Below are positions 1 to 6,360 of a stretch of 10,106 bases of DNA, one piece after another. Below the pieces are notes generated by a model that did no database searches, was not told where the DNA came from, and saw nothing but the letters and a program-made list of their open reading frames with translations. The position numbers and the translations under genes are program-made. Location: the NCBI GenBank assembly GCA_948829205.1, contig CAQLOA010000041.1:1-10106 (forward strand), written 5' to 3'. Source of the DNA: an uncultured Eggerthellaceae bacterium (GTDB lineage Bacteria; Actinomycetota; Coriobacteriia; Coriobacteriales; Eggerthellaceae). Each line of letters opens with the position of its first letter. Positions within the stretch are counted from its first letter, which is position 1.

Positions 1-666
1 GTTGTCGCCGGTGGTGGTCACCATCTGCTTGCGCTGGATGTCGCTGACGCCCCCGTCGGGGAACAGCACGCCCACCTTGACCCCGTCGATCCCCTTGAAG
101 CCTTCGAGCGCGGCCTTGCCGGTGTCGCCCGACGTGGCCACAAGTATGCAGAAGCCGTGGTCAAGCTTGCCTTCGTCGCGAAGCTTGGCGGCACTTGCCT
201 CGAAGAAATTGGGCAGGCATTGCAGCGCCATGTCCTTGAAGGCGCTGGTGGGCCCGTGCCAAAGCTCGAGCATGTGCGTGCCGTCGGGGAGCGTCGCTAT
301 GGGGCAGATTTCCTCGCTGTCGAAGTTCGTGCCGTACGAGCGTTTCATGCACTCGTCTATCACGTCTTCAGGAAGGTCTATCCCGAACGCCCTGTATATG
401 TATGCGGCGCGGTCGCGGTAGGGGTACTCCGCCAGGGCGCATATGTCCAACAGACTGAGCGACGGAATCGTCTCGGGAACGTACAGGCCGCCGCCTTCGG
501 CAAGGCCGTTGATGACGGCCTGCGTGAACGGAACGGGCGACGCCTCGTTCCCGCGGGTGTCCACATACAGGTTTGTGAGGTCTTTGTCGATGTTGGCCTT
601 GAAGAGCACTTGGGAATCCTTCCCGCCGGGTTTGGGATGGTGCCACAAGTATACTTTATGCAGCAT
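1..666 (-). CDS. thrC: Threonine synthase, 5' part (3' end beyond window)
   Basis: Threonine synthase is a PLP enzyme that converts O-phosphohomoserine to threonine in the cytosol. The first 222 residues are visible. HGPTSAFKD (residues 137-145) carries the expected PLP-binding lysine, K144. ATSGDTGKAA (177-186) is the conserved serine/glycine loop, and LFPDGGVSDIQRKQM (201-215) continues the fold-type II core. The family usually starts close to the DTRG motif, which here lies at 36-39, so the chosen ATG (664-666) gives an N-terminal extension of about 35 residues. This ATG has GAGG seven bases upstream. A GTG at 607-609 preceded by GGAAGG is a possible shorter start. The gene is divergent from the SGNH hydrolase with only 50 bases between the starts. 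The C-terminus is not in the window. Family call sure, exact start less so. Confidence 0.93.
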   Translation of the reverse strand, partial: MLHKVYLWHHPKPGGKDSQVLFKANIDKDLTNLYVDTRGNEASPVPFTQAVINGLAEGGGLYVPETIPSLSLLDICALAEYPYRDRAAYIYRAFGIDLPEDVIDECMKRSYGTNFDSEEICPIATLPDGTHMLELWHGPTSAFKDMALQCLPNFFEASAAKLRDEGKLDHGFCILVATSGDTGKAALEGFKGIDGVKVGVLFPDGGVSDIQRKQMVTTTGDN

Positions 667-716
667 GCCGCAACCTCGCGGCGACTGCGAACGAACCACG
701 GAGCGGAAGGTTGGCC

Positions 717-1610
717 ATGGCGAAGACCTATTCGGTGCTAGGTGATTCGATCTCGACCTTCGAAGGGGCGATTCCTGCCGCGAACCGCTGTTATTACGAT
801 GCAGCCGACACGAACGGGACGGGCGTCACATTGCAGGACGAGACCTGGTGGGCGCGCGTCATCGCCGCAGAGGACGCTGAGCTGCTCGCGAACGCGTCCT
901 TCTCGGGGTCGATGGTGCAGGGCGACGGCTTTCCGGCGGCCCGCGACGAATCCCGCGCGCGTCAGCTGCTGGGCGGCGACGGCCGCGCGCCCGACGCCGT
1001 GCTGGTGTTCATCGGGATAAACGACTACGGCTGGGCCAGTCCGGAAGCCCAGTTCGCGGGCGGTTCGGAAGCGGCCCCCGAGGGTGCATCCTACGACCTT
1101 GATGGCGTCGACCCTGCCGGCTGCGCCTCCGATGACGCGGCCGAGCGCTTCGAGGCCGCCTACGCGGAGATGCTGGCGAACGTGCGCGAGGTTGCGCCCA
1201 ACGCCGAGATATGGTGCGTCACGCTCCTGCCGGGAAGGATGGCGGGGCACGCCAAGGGCGCCTTCTGCTACCGTCTCCGCGGGGCCGACCTGGAGGAATA
1301 CAACGAGGCCATACGCAACGCCGCCGAGCAGGCCGGTGCGCGCGTGGCCGACGTCGCCGAGCTGGGCTTCGACTACGACGCCTCCGACGGCACCCATCCG
1401 ACGAAGGAGGGCATGGTCCAGTTGGCGGCGCTGGTTCGGGCGGCCATGTGCAAGGCACGCGACGACGACGGATGCGCGGCGTCTCTTGCCGGCTATCCGC
1501 AACGCCTGCGATCGGCCCGTTTCTGCGACAAGCCCTCGTGCATAGGGTGCGAACATGCCTCCATAACGCGCGACCGTTGGTCGTGCATCTGCGCCGACAG
1601 GCCAAGTTAG
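717..1610 (+). CDS. SGNH/GDSL-family hydrolase with Cys-rich C-terminal tail
   Basis: A 297-residue protein of the SGNH hydrolase superfamily (esterases, lipases and carbohydrate deacetylases). Block I is LGDSIS with the nucleophile Ser11. The block II glycine is in SFSGSM (61-66). Block III is GIND (100-103) with Asn102. Block V is DGTH (224-227) with the Asp/His pair of the catalytic site. No signal peptide is visible, so it is probably cytosolic. The ATG at 717 was chosen because GGAAGG lies six bases before it; the TTG at 711 has no room for a ribosome site. After the catalytic domain (about residue 250) comes an extension with C270, C275, C278, C290 and C292, which is not part of the usual fold and could bind a metal. 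The substrate is unknown. It stands apart from the downstream feo genes, with a terminator-like repeat over its stop codon. Confidence 0.85.
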   Translation: MAKTYSVLGDSISTFEGAIPAANRCYYDAADTNGTGVTLQDETWWARVIAAEDAELLANASFSGSMVQGDGFPAARDESRARQLLGGDGRAPDAVLVFIGINDYGWASPEAQFAGGSEAAPEGASYDLDGVDPAGCASDDAAERFEAAYAEMLANVREVAPNAEIWCVTLLPGRMAGHAKGAFCYRLRGADLEEYNEAIRNAAEQAGARVADVAELGFDYDASDGTHPTKEGMVQLAALVRAAMCKARDDDGCAASLAGYPQRLRSARFCDKPSCIGCEHASITRDRWSCICADRPS

Positions 1611-1623
1611 CTTCTTCTAACTT
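1604..1623 (+). promoter_or_regulatory. Candidate metal-repressor operator 1 (also terminator-like), upstream of feoA
   Basis: AAGTTAGCTTCTTCTAACTT is a perfect inverted repeat with 7-base arms and a 6-base centre. It overlaps the SGNH hydrolase stop codon and runs into a T-run (TTTTTT within 1621-1628), so it could act as a weak A/T-rich terminator. The same 20-base pattern recurs at 1666-1685 and 2272-2291, both in feo promoters, which favours an operator role. Its centre is 62 bp from that of site 2, close to six helical turns, so both would face the same side of the DNA. Confidence 0.5.
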
Positions 1624-1638
1624 TTTTCTCCAAAGCTA

Positions 1639-1667
1639 TTGACAGCCTACCCTCGAAGGAATAAAAA
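1639..1667 (+). promoter_or_regulatory. Likely sigma-70-type promoter of the feoA genes
   Basis: A perfect -35 hexamer, TTGACA (1639-1644), is followed after 17 bases by TAAAAA (1662-1667), a fair -10 element. Transcription would begin near 1674, leaving a leader of about 40 bases before the feoA ATG at 1716. The -10 end touches candidate operator 2, so a bound repressor would block polymerase. Confidence 0.55.
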
Positions 1668-1685
1668 GTTACCTATGGCTAACTA
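1666..1685 (+). promoter_or_regulatory. Candidate metal-repressor operator 2, over the feoA -10/start region
   Basis: AAGTTACCTATGGCTAACTA has AGTTA and TAACT arms eight bases apart and agrees with site 1 at 14 of 20 positions. It starts at the end of the predicted -10 box and covers the likely transcription start, the classical place for repression. The AA(G/A)TTA-N8-TAA(C/T)TT geometry resembles operators known for small DtxR-family regulators (ScaR/SloR type, recalled from memory), and a DtxR/MntR-family gene lies at 6361. Confidence 0.5.
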
Positions 1686-1715
1686 TTGTTGGCCGTCCGA
1701 GTGATGGAGGAAGAG

Positions 1716-2000
1716 ATGGAAAACGTCATGGCGATGGATGCGTTGGCTTCGGAAACGGCGACGGCCCCGGGCGTTTGCAGGCAGCAGATGCCGCTGACGT
1801 TCCTGCGACAAGGCGAGCGGGCGCGAGTGCTCAAGGTGCGCGGCAACGACGAGCTGCACCATCATCTCGAGAATCTGGGATTCGTCCCCGGCGCGGCGCT
1901 GAAGGTGGTGTCCGAACAGGGCGGGAACGTGATCATCGAGATCAAGGGCGCGCAGATCGCCCTCGACAGGGCGGCCGCATCTAAGGTAATCACGAACTAG
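1716..2000 (+). CDS. feoA: FeoA family protein (first of two)
   Basis: A 94-residue protein with an SH3-like FeoA domain over about residues 25-94. The domain holds a GERARVLKVRG-type first strand, HLENLGFVPGAALKVV matching the family's 'LGhxpGxxv' turn, and an I-E-I-K-G-A-Q-I-A-L segment near the end. FeoA is a small cytosolic partner thought to regulate or assemble the FeoB ferrous iron transporter. The ATG at 1716 has GGAGG five bases upstream; in-frame starts further up (such as TTG 1686) lack a ribosome site. About 24 residues precede the domain, including one cysteine (C21). It has lost the usual 'RRLxDMG' pattern that the second copy keeps, so the two copies may have separate roles. 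It begins the feo cluster, 11 bases before the second copy. Confidence 0.85.
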   Translation: MENVMAMDALASETATAPGVCRQQMPLTFLRQGERARVLKVRGNDELHHHLENLGFVPGAALKVVSEQGGNVIIEIKGAQIALDRAAASKVITN

Positions 2001-2011
2001 GAGGGAAGTAG

Positions 2012-2245
2012 ATGGCATCTGAGGAGAAGACGCTTCGCGATGTCCCTGTCGGCGACACGGCAACCGTCGTCAAGCTCGTTGGCGACGGCGCAATAAAGCG
2101 TCGGATCATGGACATGGGCATCACGAAGGGCACCACCGTGGACGTCCGCAAGGTGGCGCCGCTTGGCGACCCCATCGAGGTGACGGTCCGCGGGTTCGAG
2201 CTCTCGCTCCGCAAGGACGAGGCGCAGAACGTCCTGGTCAAATAG
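2012..2245 (+). CDS. feoA: FeoA family protein (second of two, canonical)
   Basis: A 77-residue canonical FeoA protein consisting only of the SH3-like domain. The family hallmark RRIMDMGITKG is at residues 30-40, followed by VDVRKVAPLGDPIEVTVRG and the closing FELSLRKDEAQNVLV segment. It should act in the cytosol with FeoB in ferrous iron uptake. A good ribosome site, GGAGGG, overlaps the end of the first feoA and lies seven to eight bases before the ATG, which suggests co-translation. The stop codon is embedded in a terminator-like hairpin, so transcription of feoB may be partly uncoupled from that of the feoA pair. Confidence 0.93.
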   Translation: MASEEKTLRDVPVGDTATVVKLVGDGAIKRRIMDMGITKGTTVDVRKVAPLGDPIEVTVRGFELSLRKDEAQNVLVK

Positions 2246-2265
2246 CGCCCGGCGCTTATTTTTTT
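2244..2265 (+). terminator. Intrinsic terminator/attenuator between feoA and feoB
   Basis: AGCGC-CCG-GCGCT (2244-2256) makes a 5-bp stem with a 3-base loop, followed by TTATTTTTTT to 2265. The stem overlaps the feoA stop codon. It is short but has the GC-stem plus U-run form of a Rho-independent terminator. It could lower feoB transcription relative to feoA, with feoB also using its own promoter. Confidence 0.6.
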
Positions 2266-2292
2266 GACCACGAGTTTACCGAAGCTAACTTT
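2264..2292 (+). promoter_or_regulatory. Possible separate feoB promoter
   Basis: TTGACC (2264-2269) is close to a -35 box and begins inside the T-run of the preceding terminator. Downstream A/T-rich bases (TAACTT at 2286-2291 with a 16-base spacer) could give a weak -10. The -10 match is poor (three of six), so the promoter is supported mainly by its position after a terminator and by the operator-like site inside it. Confidence 0.35.
2272..2291 (+). promoter_or_regulatory. Candidate metal-repressor operator 3, upstream of feoB
   Basis: GAGTTTACCGAAGCTAACTT keeps the AGTT left arm and the CTAACTT right arm in the same register as sites 1 and 2, but its left half is degenerate. It lies in the 93-base gap between the second feoA and feoB, over the possible feoB promoter, about 50 bases before the start codon. 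Confidence 0.42.
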
Positions 2293-2338
2293 AACGCTGC
2301 TTTCAAGACGCTAAAGGCACTAAAGGAGGAATTCGAGC

Positions 2339-4207
2339 ATGGCCACGAACATCGCGCTTGCCGGCAACCCCAACTGCGGCAAGACGACCCTGTTCAACGA
2401 CCTCACCGGCGCATCCCAGTACGTGGGCAACTGGCCCGGTGTGACCGTTGAGAAGAAGGAAGGCAAGTACAGACGGGACAAGGACGTCACCTTCACCGAC
2501 CTTCCGGGAATCTATTCGCTGTCCCCTTACACTCCCGAAGAGATAGTGACGCGAGACTACCTGATGAGCGACGCACCCGACGCCGTCATCAACATCATCG
2601 ATGCGACGAACATCGAACGAAACCTTTATCTGACCACGCAGATCCTCGACCTGGGGCTGCCTACCGTGGTGGCCCTCAACATGATGGACCTTGTGAGGAA
2701 GAACGGCGACAAGATCGACGTAGGTCTCCTGTCGCGGCAGTTGGGATGCCCCGTCGTCGAGGTGTCCGCCTTGCGCAACGACGGCGTGGACAAGCTTGTG
2801 GATGCCGCGCTGCAGGCCTCGCGCGAAGGAGTCGTTCCTGATTGCCAGCTGCGCTTCGCTCCCGAGGTCGAGGCCGCCTTGGCCGATATAGAGGAGATGG
2901 TCAGGCTCCGCGTGCCTGCCCGTTCCATACGCTGGAGCGCCATAAAGCTGTTCGAAGGCGAGCAGCTGACCATCGACGCGCTGGACATTCCGGCCGAAGA
3001 CCTGGCGAAGATCGCCGAGATACGCGAAAGGGTCGAAGCCGCCATGGACGACGACGCGGAGTCCATCGTCACCAACGAGCGCTACGAGGCGCTGACCGAG
3101 CTCTGCGACAAGTGTGTCAACCGCAAGCCGCAGGGCCTCACCACCACTCAGAAGATCGACCGCGTGGTCACCAACCGCGTGGCCGGCATCCCCATCTTCA
3201 TCGTCGTCATGTTCTTCGTGTACTGGCTGGCCGTGTCGGTCGGCGGCGGCGTGGTCACCGACTGGGCCAACGACGGCATTTCCGGCGATGGCTGGATGTA
3301 CGGAGGCGAAGGCGGAATCTGGATCCCCGGCCTGTCCCCGGTGGTCACCGAGGCGCTGGAATCGATCGACGCGGCCCCGTGGGTCATCAGCCTGGTGGTC
3401 GACGGCATCATCGCCGGCGTCGGCGCGGTCATCGGCTTCATCCCGCAGCTCATCATCCTGTTCCTGCTGCTCGGCATACTCGAGGGCTGCGGCTACATGG
3501 CGCGCGTCGCGTTCATCATGGACCGCATCTTCCGCCGCTTCGGCCTGTCCGGCAAGAGCTTCATCCCCATGCTCATCGCCAGGGGCTGCGGCGTGCCCGC
3601 CGTCATGGCCACCAAGACCATCGAGAACGAGAAGGACCGCCGCATGACCATCATGACCACCACGATGATTCCGTGCGGCGCGAAGCTGCCCATCATCGCG
3701 CTGGTGTTCGGCGCGCTGGCAGGGTCCGACTACGAAAACACCTGGTGGGTGGCCCCGCTGTTCTACTTCATGGGGCTGGCGGCCATCATCATAAGCTGCA
3801 TCATCCTGAAGAAGTTCAAGGCGTTCGCAGGCGAGGTGGCCCCGTTCATCATGGAGCTTCCGCAGTACCACCTGCCCACCGTGAAGAGCGTGCTGCTTTC
3901 CATGTGGGAGCGCGTCAAGAGCTACATCGTGAAGGCGGGAACGATCATCTTCCTGTCCACGATCGTCATATGGTTCCTGATGAACTTCGGCGTGTACGAC
4001 GGCGCCTTCGGCCTGCTTGACTCCGAGATGGACGGCTACCTCGACTACAGCCTGATGGCCGGCCTTGGAAGCGTGCTGGCGTGGCTCTTCGCGCCGCTGG
4101 GCTTCGGCAACTGGGAGGCCACCGTCACGTCCATCACGGGCCTGGTGGCCAAGGAGAACGTGGTCGCCACCGTGGGAATCCTCACGCAGCTGGGCGAGGT
4201 CGGCTAG
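2339..4207 (+). CDS. feoB: Ferrous iron transporter FeoB, cut short by an in-frame TAG
   Basis: FeoB is a GTP-dependent inner-membrane Fe(II) transporter. The N-terminal G domain is complete: G1 GNPNCGKT (9-16), switch I T36 in GNWPGVTVEKKEG, G3 DLPG (54-57), G4 NMMD (114-117) and G5 SA (143-144). A helical GDI-like linker (about 170-270) leads to the membrane part beginning at IPIFIVVMFFVYWL. Gate motifs include CGYMARVAFIMDR, GCGVPAVMATKTIE, IPCGAKLPIIAL and NWEATVTSITGLVAKENVV. The ATG is preceded by AAGGAGGA eight bases upstream. Translation reaches TAG at codon 623 (4205-4207), just after GILTQLGEVG, but the same frame continues with the missing C-terminal part up to 4579. The product as written (622 aa) lacks the last transmembrane helices. 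Neighbours (two feoA, a FeoB-associated protein) confirm the function. Confidence 0.93.
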   Translation: MATNIALAGNPNCGKTTLFNDLTGASQYVGNWPGVTVEKKEGKYRRDKDVTFTDLPGIYSLSPYTPEEIVTRDYLMSDAPDAVINIIDATNIERNLYLTTQILDLGLPTVVALNMMDLVRKNGDKIDVGLLSRQLGCPVVEVSALRNDGVDKLVDAALQASREGVVPDCQLRFAPEVEAALADIEEMVRLRVPARSIRWSAIKLFEGEQLTIDALDIPAEDLAKIAEIRERVEAAMDDDAESIVTNERYEALTELCDKCVNRKPQGLTTTQKIDRVVTNRVAGIPIFIVVMFFVYWLAVSVGGGVVTDWANDGISGDGWMYGGEGGIWIPGLSPVVTEALESIDAAPWVISLVVDGIIAGVGAVIGFIPQLIILFLLLGILEGCGYMARVAFIMDRIFRRFGLSGKSFIPMLIARGCGVPAVMATKTIENEKDRRMTIMTTTMIPCGAKLPIIALVFGALAGSDYENTWWVAPLFYFMGLAAIIISCIILKKFKAFAGEVAPFIMELPQYHLPTVKSVLLSMWERVKSYIVKAGTIIFLSTIVIWFLMNFGVYDGAFGLLDSEMDGYLDYSLMAGLGSVLAWLFAPLGFGNWEATVTSITGLVAKENVVATVGILTQLGEVG

Positions 4208-4579
4208 ACCGACCCGAGCCTGTGGGAGAGCTTCGGCCTGATGCTCGGCGGCGGCTCCGCGGCAATCATGGCGTTCTGCGCGTTCAATCTGCTTTGCGCC
4301 CCCTGCTTCGCCGCCATCGGCACAATCCGCCGCCAGATGGCCTCCGCGAAGTGGACCTGGGCGGCCATCGGCTACATGTGCGCCTTCGGCTGGTGCGTTG
4401 GCCTCATGATCTACCAGCTGGGCGGCCTGGCTGTCGGCGAGGTGGCGTTCAGCGTCTGGACCGTCATCGCGCTGGCGGTAGCGGCACTCATGCTGTTCCT
4501 GCTGTTCCGACCGATGCCAAGGTACGACAAGCCGGCGAAGGCTGCGGCATCGAAGGACGCCGCGACAAACGCCGCGTAG
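4208..4579 (+). pseudogene. feoB: C-terminal remainder of FeoB beyond the amber codon
   Basis: This is the same reading frame as feoB, separated only by the TAG at 4205-4207. It encodes TDPSLWESFGLMLGG, the conserved FeoB segment AFNLLCAPCFAAIGTIRR, further hydrophobic helices (near WAAIGYMCAFGWCVGLMIY and VWTVIALAVAALMLFLLF) and a lysine/alanine-rich tail ending at TAG 4577-4579. With it FeoB would have 746 codons, a normal family length. An ATG at 4241 could only start a fragment and no good ribosome site is seen. The intact frame and conserved residues mean the interruption is recent, a sequencing error, or read through. Confidence 0.85.
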
Positions 4580-4593
4580 TGCAATGTTTTGAA

Positions 4594-4620
4594 GCGGAAG
4601 ACGCCCGGTGCGCCTTCCGC
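4594..4620 (+). repeat. Strong hairpin after feoB
   Basis: The arms at 4594-4604 and 4610-4620 (GCGGAAGACGC / GCGCCTTCCGC) pair over 11 positions with one A-C mismatch around a CCGGT loop. No T-run follows on either strand, so it is not a standard intrinsic terminator; it may protect the 3' end of feoB mRNA or assist Rho-dependent ending. The rest of the gap (4621-4829) is very GC-rich, with repeated TCCGCG-like words, and I see no convincing gene in it. Confidence 0.55.
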
Positions 4621-4829
4621 CGCGGAGACGGAAGGGTCCTCGCAGTCCGACTCGGCTCCCGCGGCTTGGCATTTCGCGGAGGTTCTGCGGAACTCGGCGC
4701 CGCTTCGCGGGCGCCTCAGACAGTCCTCGAACCCCTTCTCCGCGAATGCCTACGCCGCAGCCTCGCAGGTCTGCTCGCACCATTCCGCCTCCGCGGCTCT
4801 GTAGGTTTTAGTACGAGATAGGAACCGAA

Positions 4830-5051
4830 TTGCTCCAGGAAATCACATTGACGCCCGCCACCGTGGTCATCGTGCTGGCCGTTCTGGCCTGGGCGGTGTG
4901 GGCCGTGCGCAGGCTGTTCAAGCGCGGAATGTGCGACTGCGGCGACAAGTGCGACGGCTGCTCCAGCAAGGGCCGCAATGGCTCTTCCGCGTGCTCGCAC
5001 TGCGGCGCGGCCGAGGACATGGTTGCAAGGATGGAGTCTTCCCTTCGCTAG
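4830..5051 (+). CDS. FeoB-associated Cys-rich small membrane protein
   Basis: A 73-residue protein with one N-terminal transmembrane helix (about residues 8-28), a basic stop-transfer stretch (RRLFKRG), and then a cysteine-rich tail with C35, C37, C41, C44, C55 and C58 (CxC, CxxC, CxxC). This matches the FeoB-associated Cys-rich membrane protein family, found next to feoB in many anaerobes and possibly handling iron on the cytosolic side (role unproven). The start is unsure: TTG 4830 has AGGA six bases upstream, and TTG 4848, also in frame, has AGGAA. It lies 250 bases after feoB on the same strand. Its stop overlaps the stop of the convergent DUF362 gene in a shared CTAG. Confidence 0.8.
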   Translation: MLQEITLTPATVVIVLAVLAWAVWAVRRLFKRGMCDCGDKCDGCSSKGRNGSSACSHCGAAEDMVARMESSLR

Positions 5052-6133
5052 ATCTCGACCAGTTCGTATGCCTGGCTTCCCAGGCCTATCTGCTCGGCGT
5101 AGTCCAACACGTGGGTGCCGTTGCGCGACTCCATGCGCTCCACCAGGTCGCCTCCGTCCTCGGCGGCGTACACCAAATCGACGCAGGCGCGGTCCAGCGC
5201 CACGGGGTCCGTCGATCCCAGTATCCCTATGTCGGCCATGGAGGGCGCTGCAGGATGCGAGTCGCAGTCGCAGTCCACGGACAGGTTGTTCATCACGTCT
5301 ATGTAAATGATGTCCTCGCCCATGTGGTCGGCCACGGCGCTCGTGGCCTCCGCCAGCGACTCCAGGAAGATTTCCTGGCTGGGGCTTCCGAAGCCGGTCA
5401 GCTGGGTTCCGCCTGAATGGATGTAGCTCTTGCCGCGCGCCGACGCGATGCCTATCGACGCATTCTTGATGACTCCGCCGAAGCCGGCCTGACCGTGGCC
5501 TTTGAAGTGCGCCAGGTCGATCACGTAGTCGTAGTCCATGAACCCCTTGCCCACGTAGTCGACGTCCAGGTGCCTCCCGTCCGCCACTGGGAGCACCACG
5601 TCTCCGTCGGCGTCCATGATCTCCACGGGGGCGATGGCGGTGAAGCCGTGCTCTTCGGCCACCTTCATGTGCTCCTGCGTGTCGCCGCGCCTTCCGCCCC
5701 AGTTCACGGTGTTGCATTCCACGATGGTGCCGTCCACCGTCTTCACCAGGTCGGATATGAGCTCGGGCTGCAGGAAGTTGTGGCCGCCCGGCTCGCCGGT
5801 GGAAACCTTCACGGCCACGTTGCCGTGGGCCGCACGCCCGATGGCCTCGTATATGGCGACGAGCCCGGCGGGGGACACGTCTGGCGTGAAGTACACCTTG
5901 GGAACCCCTTCGCCTGCCACCGTCGCACCGGACGACCAGGCACGTGTTTTCGCCTGCTGGCCGGTCGAGCTGGAGGAGTCGGCGGAAGCGGAAGAGCTGG
6001 TCGCGTCCGAATTCGCCGGCGCGCCGCTTGCGCAGCCCGCAAGCGCCCCTGCTGCAATCGCGCCTGTTGCCAGCGCCGCTCCCTTCACGAAGGTCCTTCG
6101 GTCGATTTCGCGGTTTGTCCCGTTGTCCTTCAC
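5048..6133 (-). CDS. Tat-exported DUF362-domain lipoprotein
   Basis: A 361-residue protein. The N-terminus has a twin-arginine motif, RRTFVKG (12-18), a hydrophobic Ala/Gly stretch and a lipobox LAGC (31-34), so it should be exported folded by Tat and lipid-anchored at C34. A Ser/Ala-rich linker (about 40-62) precedes a DUF362 domain (about 77-325), recognisable by HFKGHGQAGFGGVIKNASIGIASARGK-like spacing at 209-235 and by CDC (288-290) before DIGILGSTDPVALDRACVDL. DUF362 proteins are often linked to Fe-S or redox cofactors, but the function is unknown. Start GTG 6131-6133 was chosen because GGAGGTG lies seven bases upstream and the Tat motif then falls at the normal distance; the open frame extends further upstream without such support. 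It is divergent from the metal regulator at 6361. Confidence 0.85.
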   Translation of the reverse strand: MKDNGTNREIDRRTFVKGAALATGAIAAGALAGCASGAPANSDATSSSASADSSSSTGQQAKTRAWSSGATVAGEGVPKVYFTPDVSPAGLVAIYEAIGRAAHGNVAVKVSTGEPGGHNFLQPELISDLVKTVDGTIVECNTVNWGGRRGDTQEHMKVAEEHGFTAIAPVEIMDADGDVVLPVADGRHLDVDYVGKGFMDYDYVIDLAHFKGHGQAGFGGVIKNASIGIASARGKSYIHSGGTQLTGFGSPSQEIFLESLAEATSAVADHMGEDIIYIDVMNNLSVDCDCDSHPAAPSMADIGILGSTDPVALDRACVDLVYAAEDGGDLVERMESRNGTHVLDYAEQIGLGSQAYELVEI

Positions 6134-6360
6134 GATGTGCCACCTCCGCCGTATCGTTTGCGTGCTTCTGCCTGTGGTTCCCCGAACTTCCGTGCGCCTC
6201 GCGGGCGCCAGTCGTATGCCCATGCTTGCGAGGGGTTCGAATAGAATCAGTTTATGCGAACGCTCGTGGCCCGGTTCTCGTTTTCCGCGAAAGACTGAAA
6301 AGCAACATGGGCTTATAGACGGCGAAGGCTGTCTCTTTTTGTGTTGCACCGTGCTACCAT
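6134..6360. other. Divergent control region between DUF362 gene and DtxR-family regulator
   Basis: This 227-base gap must hold promoters for both divergent genes. Toward the regulator there is TATAGA (6314-6319), and TACCAT (6355-6360) directly before the ATG; neither has a convincing -35. AGAC (6317-6320) and GTCT (6331-6334) form short inverted arms ten bases apart. No copy of the AAGTTA-N8-TAACTT site is seen here, so autoregulation through that motif is not supported. Confidence 0.4.

Noticed and set aside
738..1556. Minus-strand 272-codon open frame across the SGNH hydrolase
   Set aside because: Shadow of a high-GC gene; no ribosome site or domain, while the plus strand carries the full catalytic motifs.
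2303..4783. Minus-strand 826-codon open frame across feoB
   Set aside because: It is antisense to feoB, His/Asp/Arg-rich from GC bias, matches no family, and feoB on the plus strand has all expected motifs.
4589..4804. Possible 71-aa protein after feoB (TTG start)
   Set aside because: In frame with feoB after its stop, no ribosome site, low-complexity Ser/Ala-rich composition, no family match; likely chance openness in GC-rich DNA.
4716..6143. Minus-strand 475-codon frame overlapping the DUF362 gene
   Set aside because: Arg/Gly-rich frame-shifted shadow; the neighbouring frame has the Tat signal, lipobox and DUF362 motifs.
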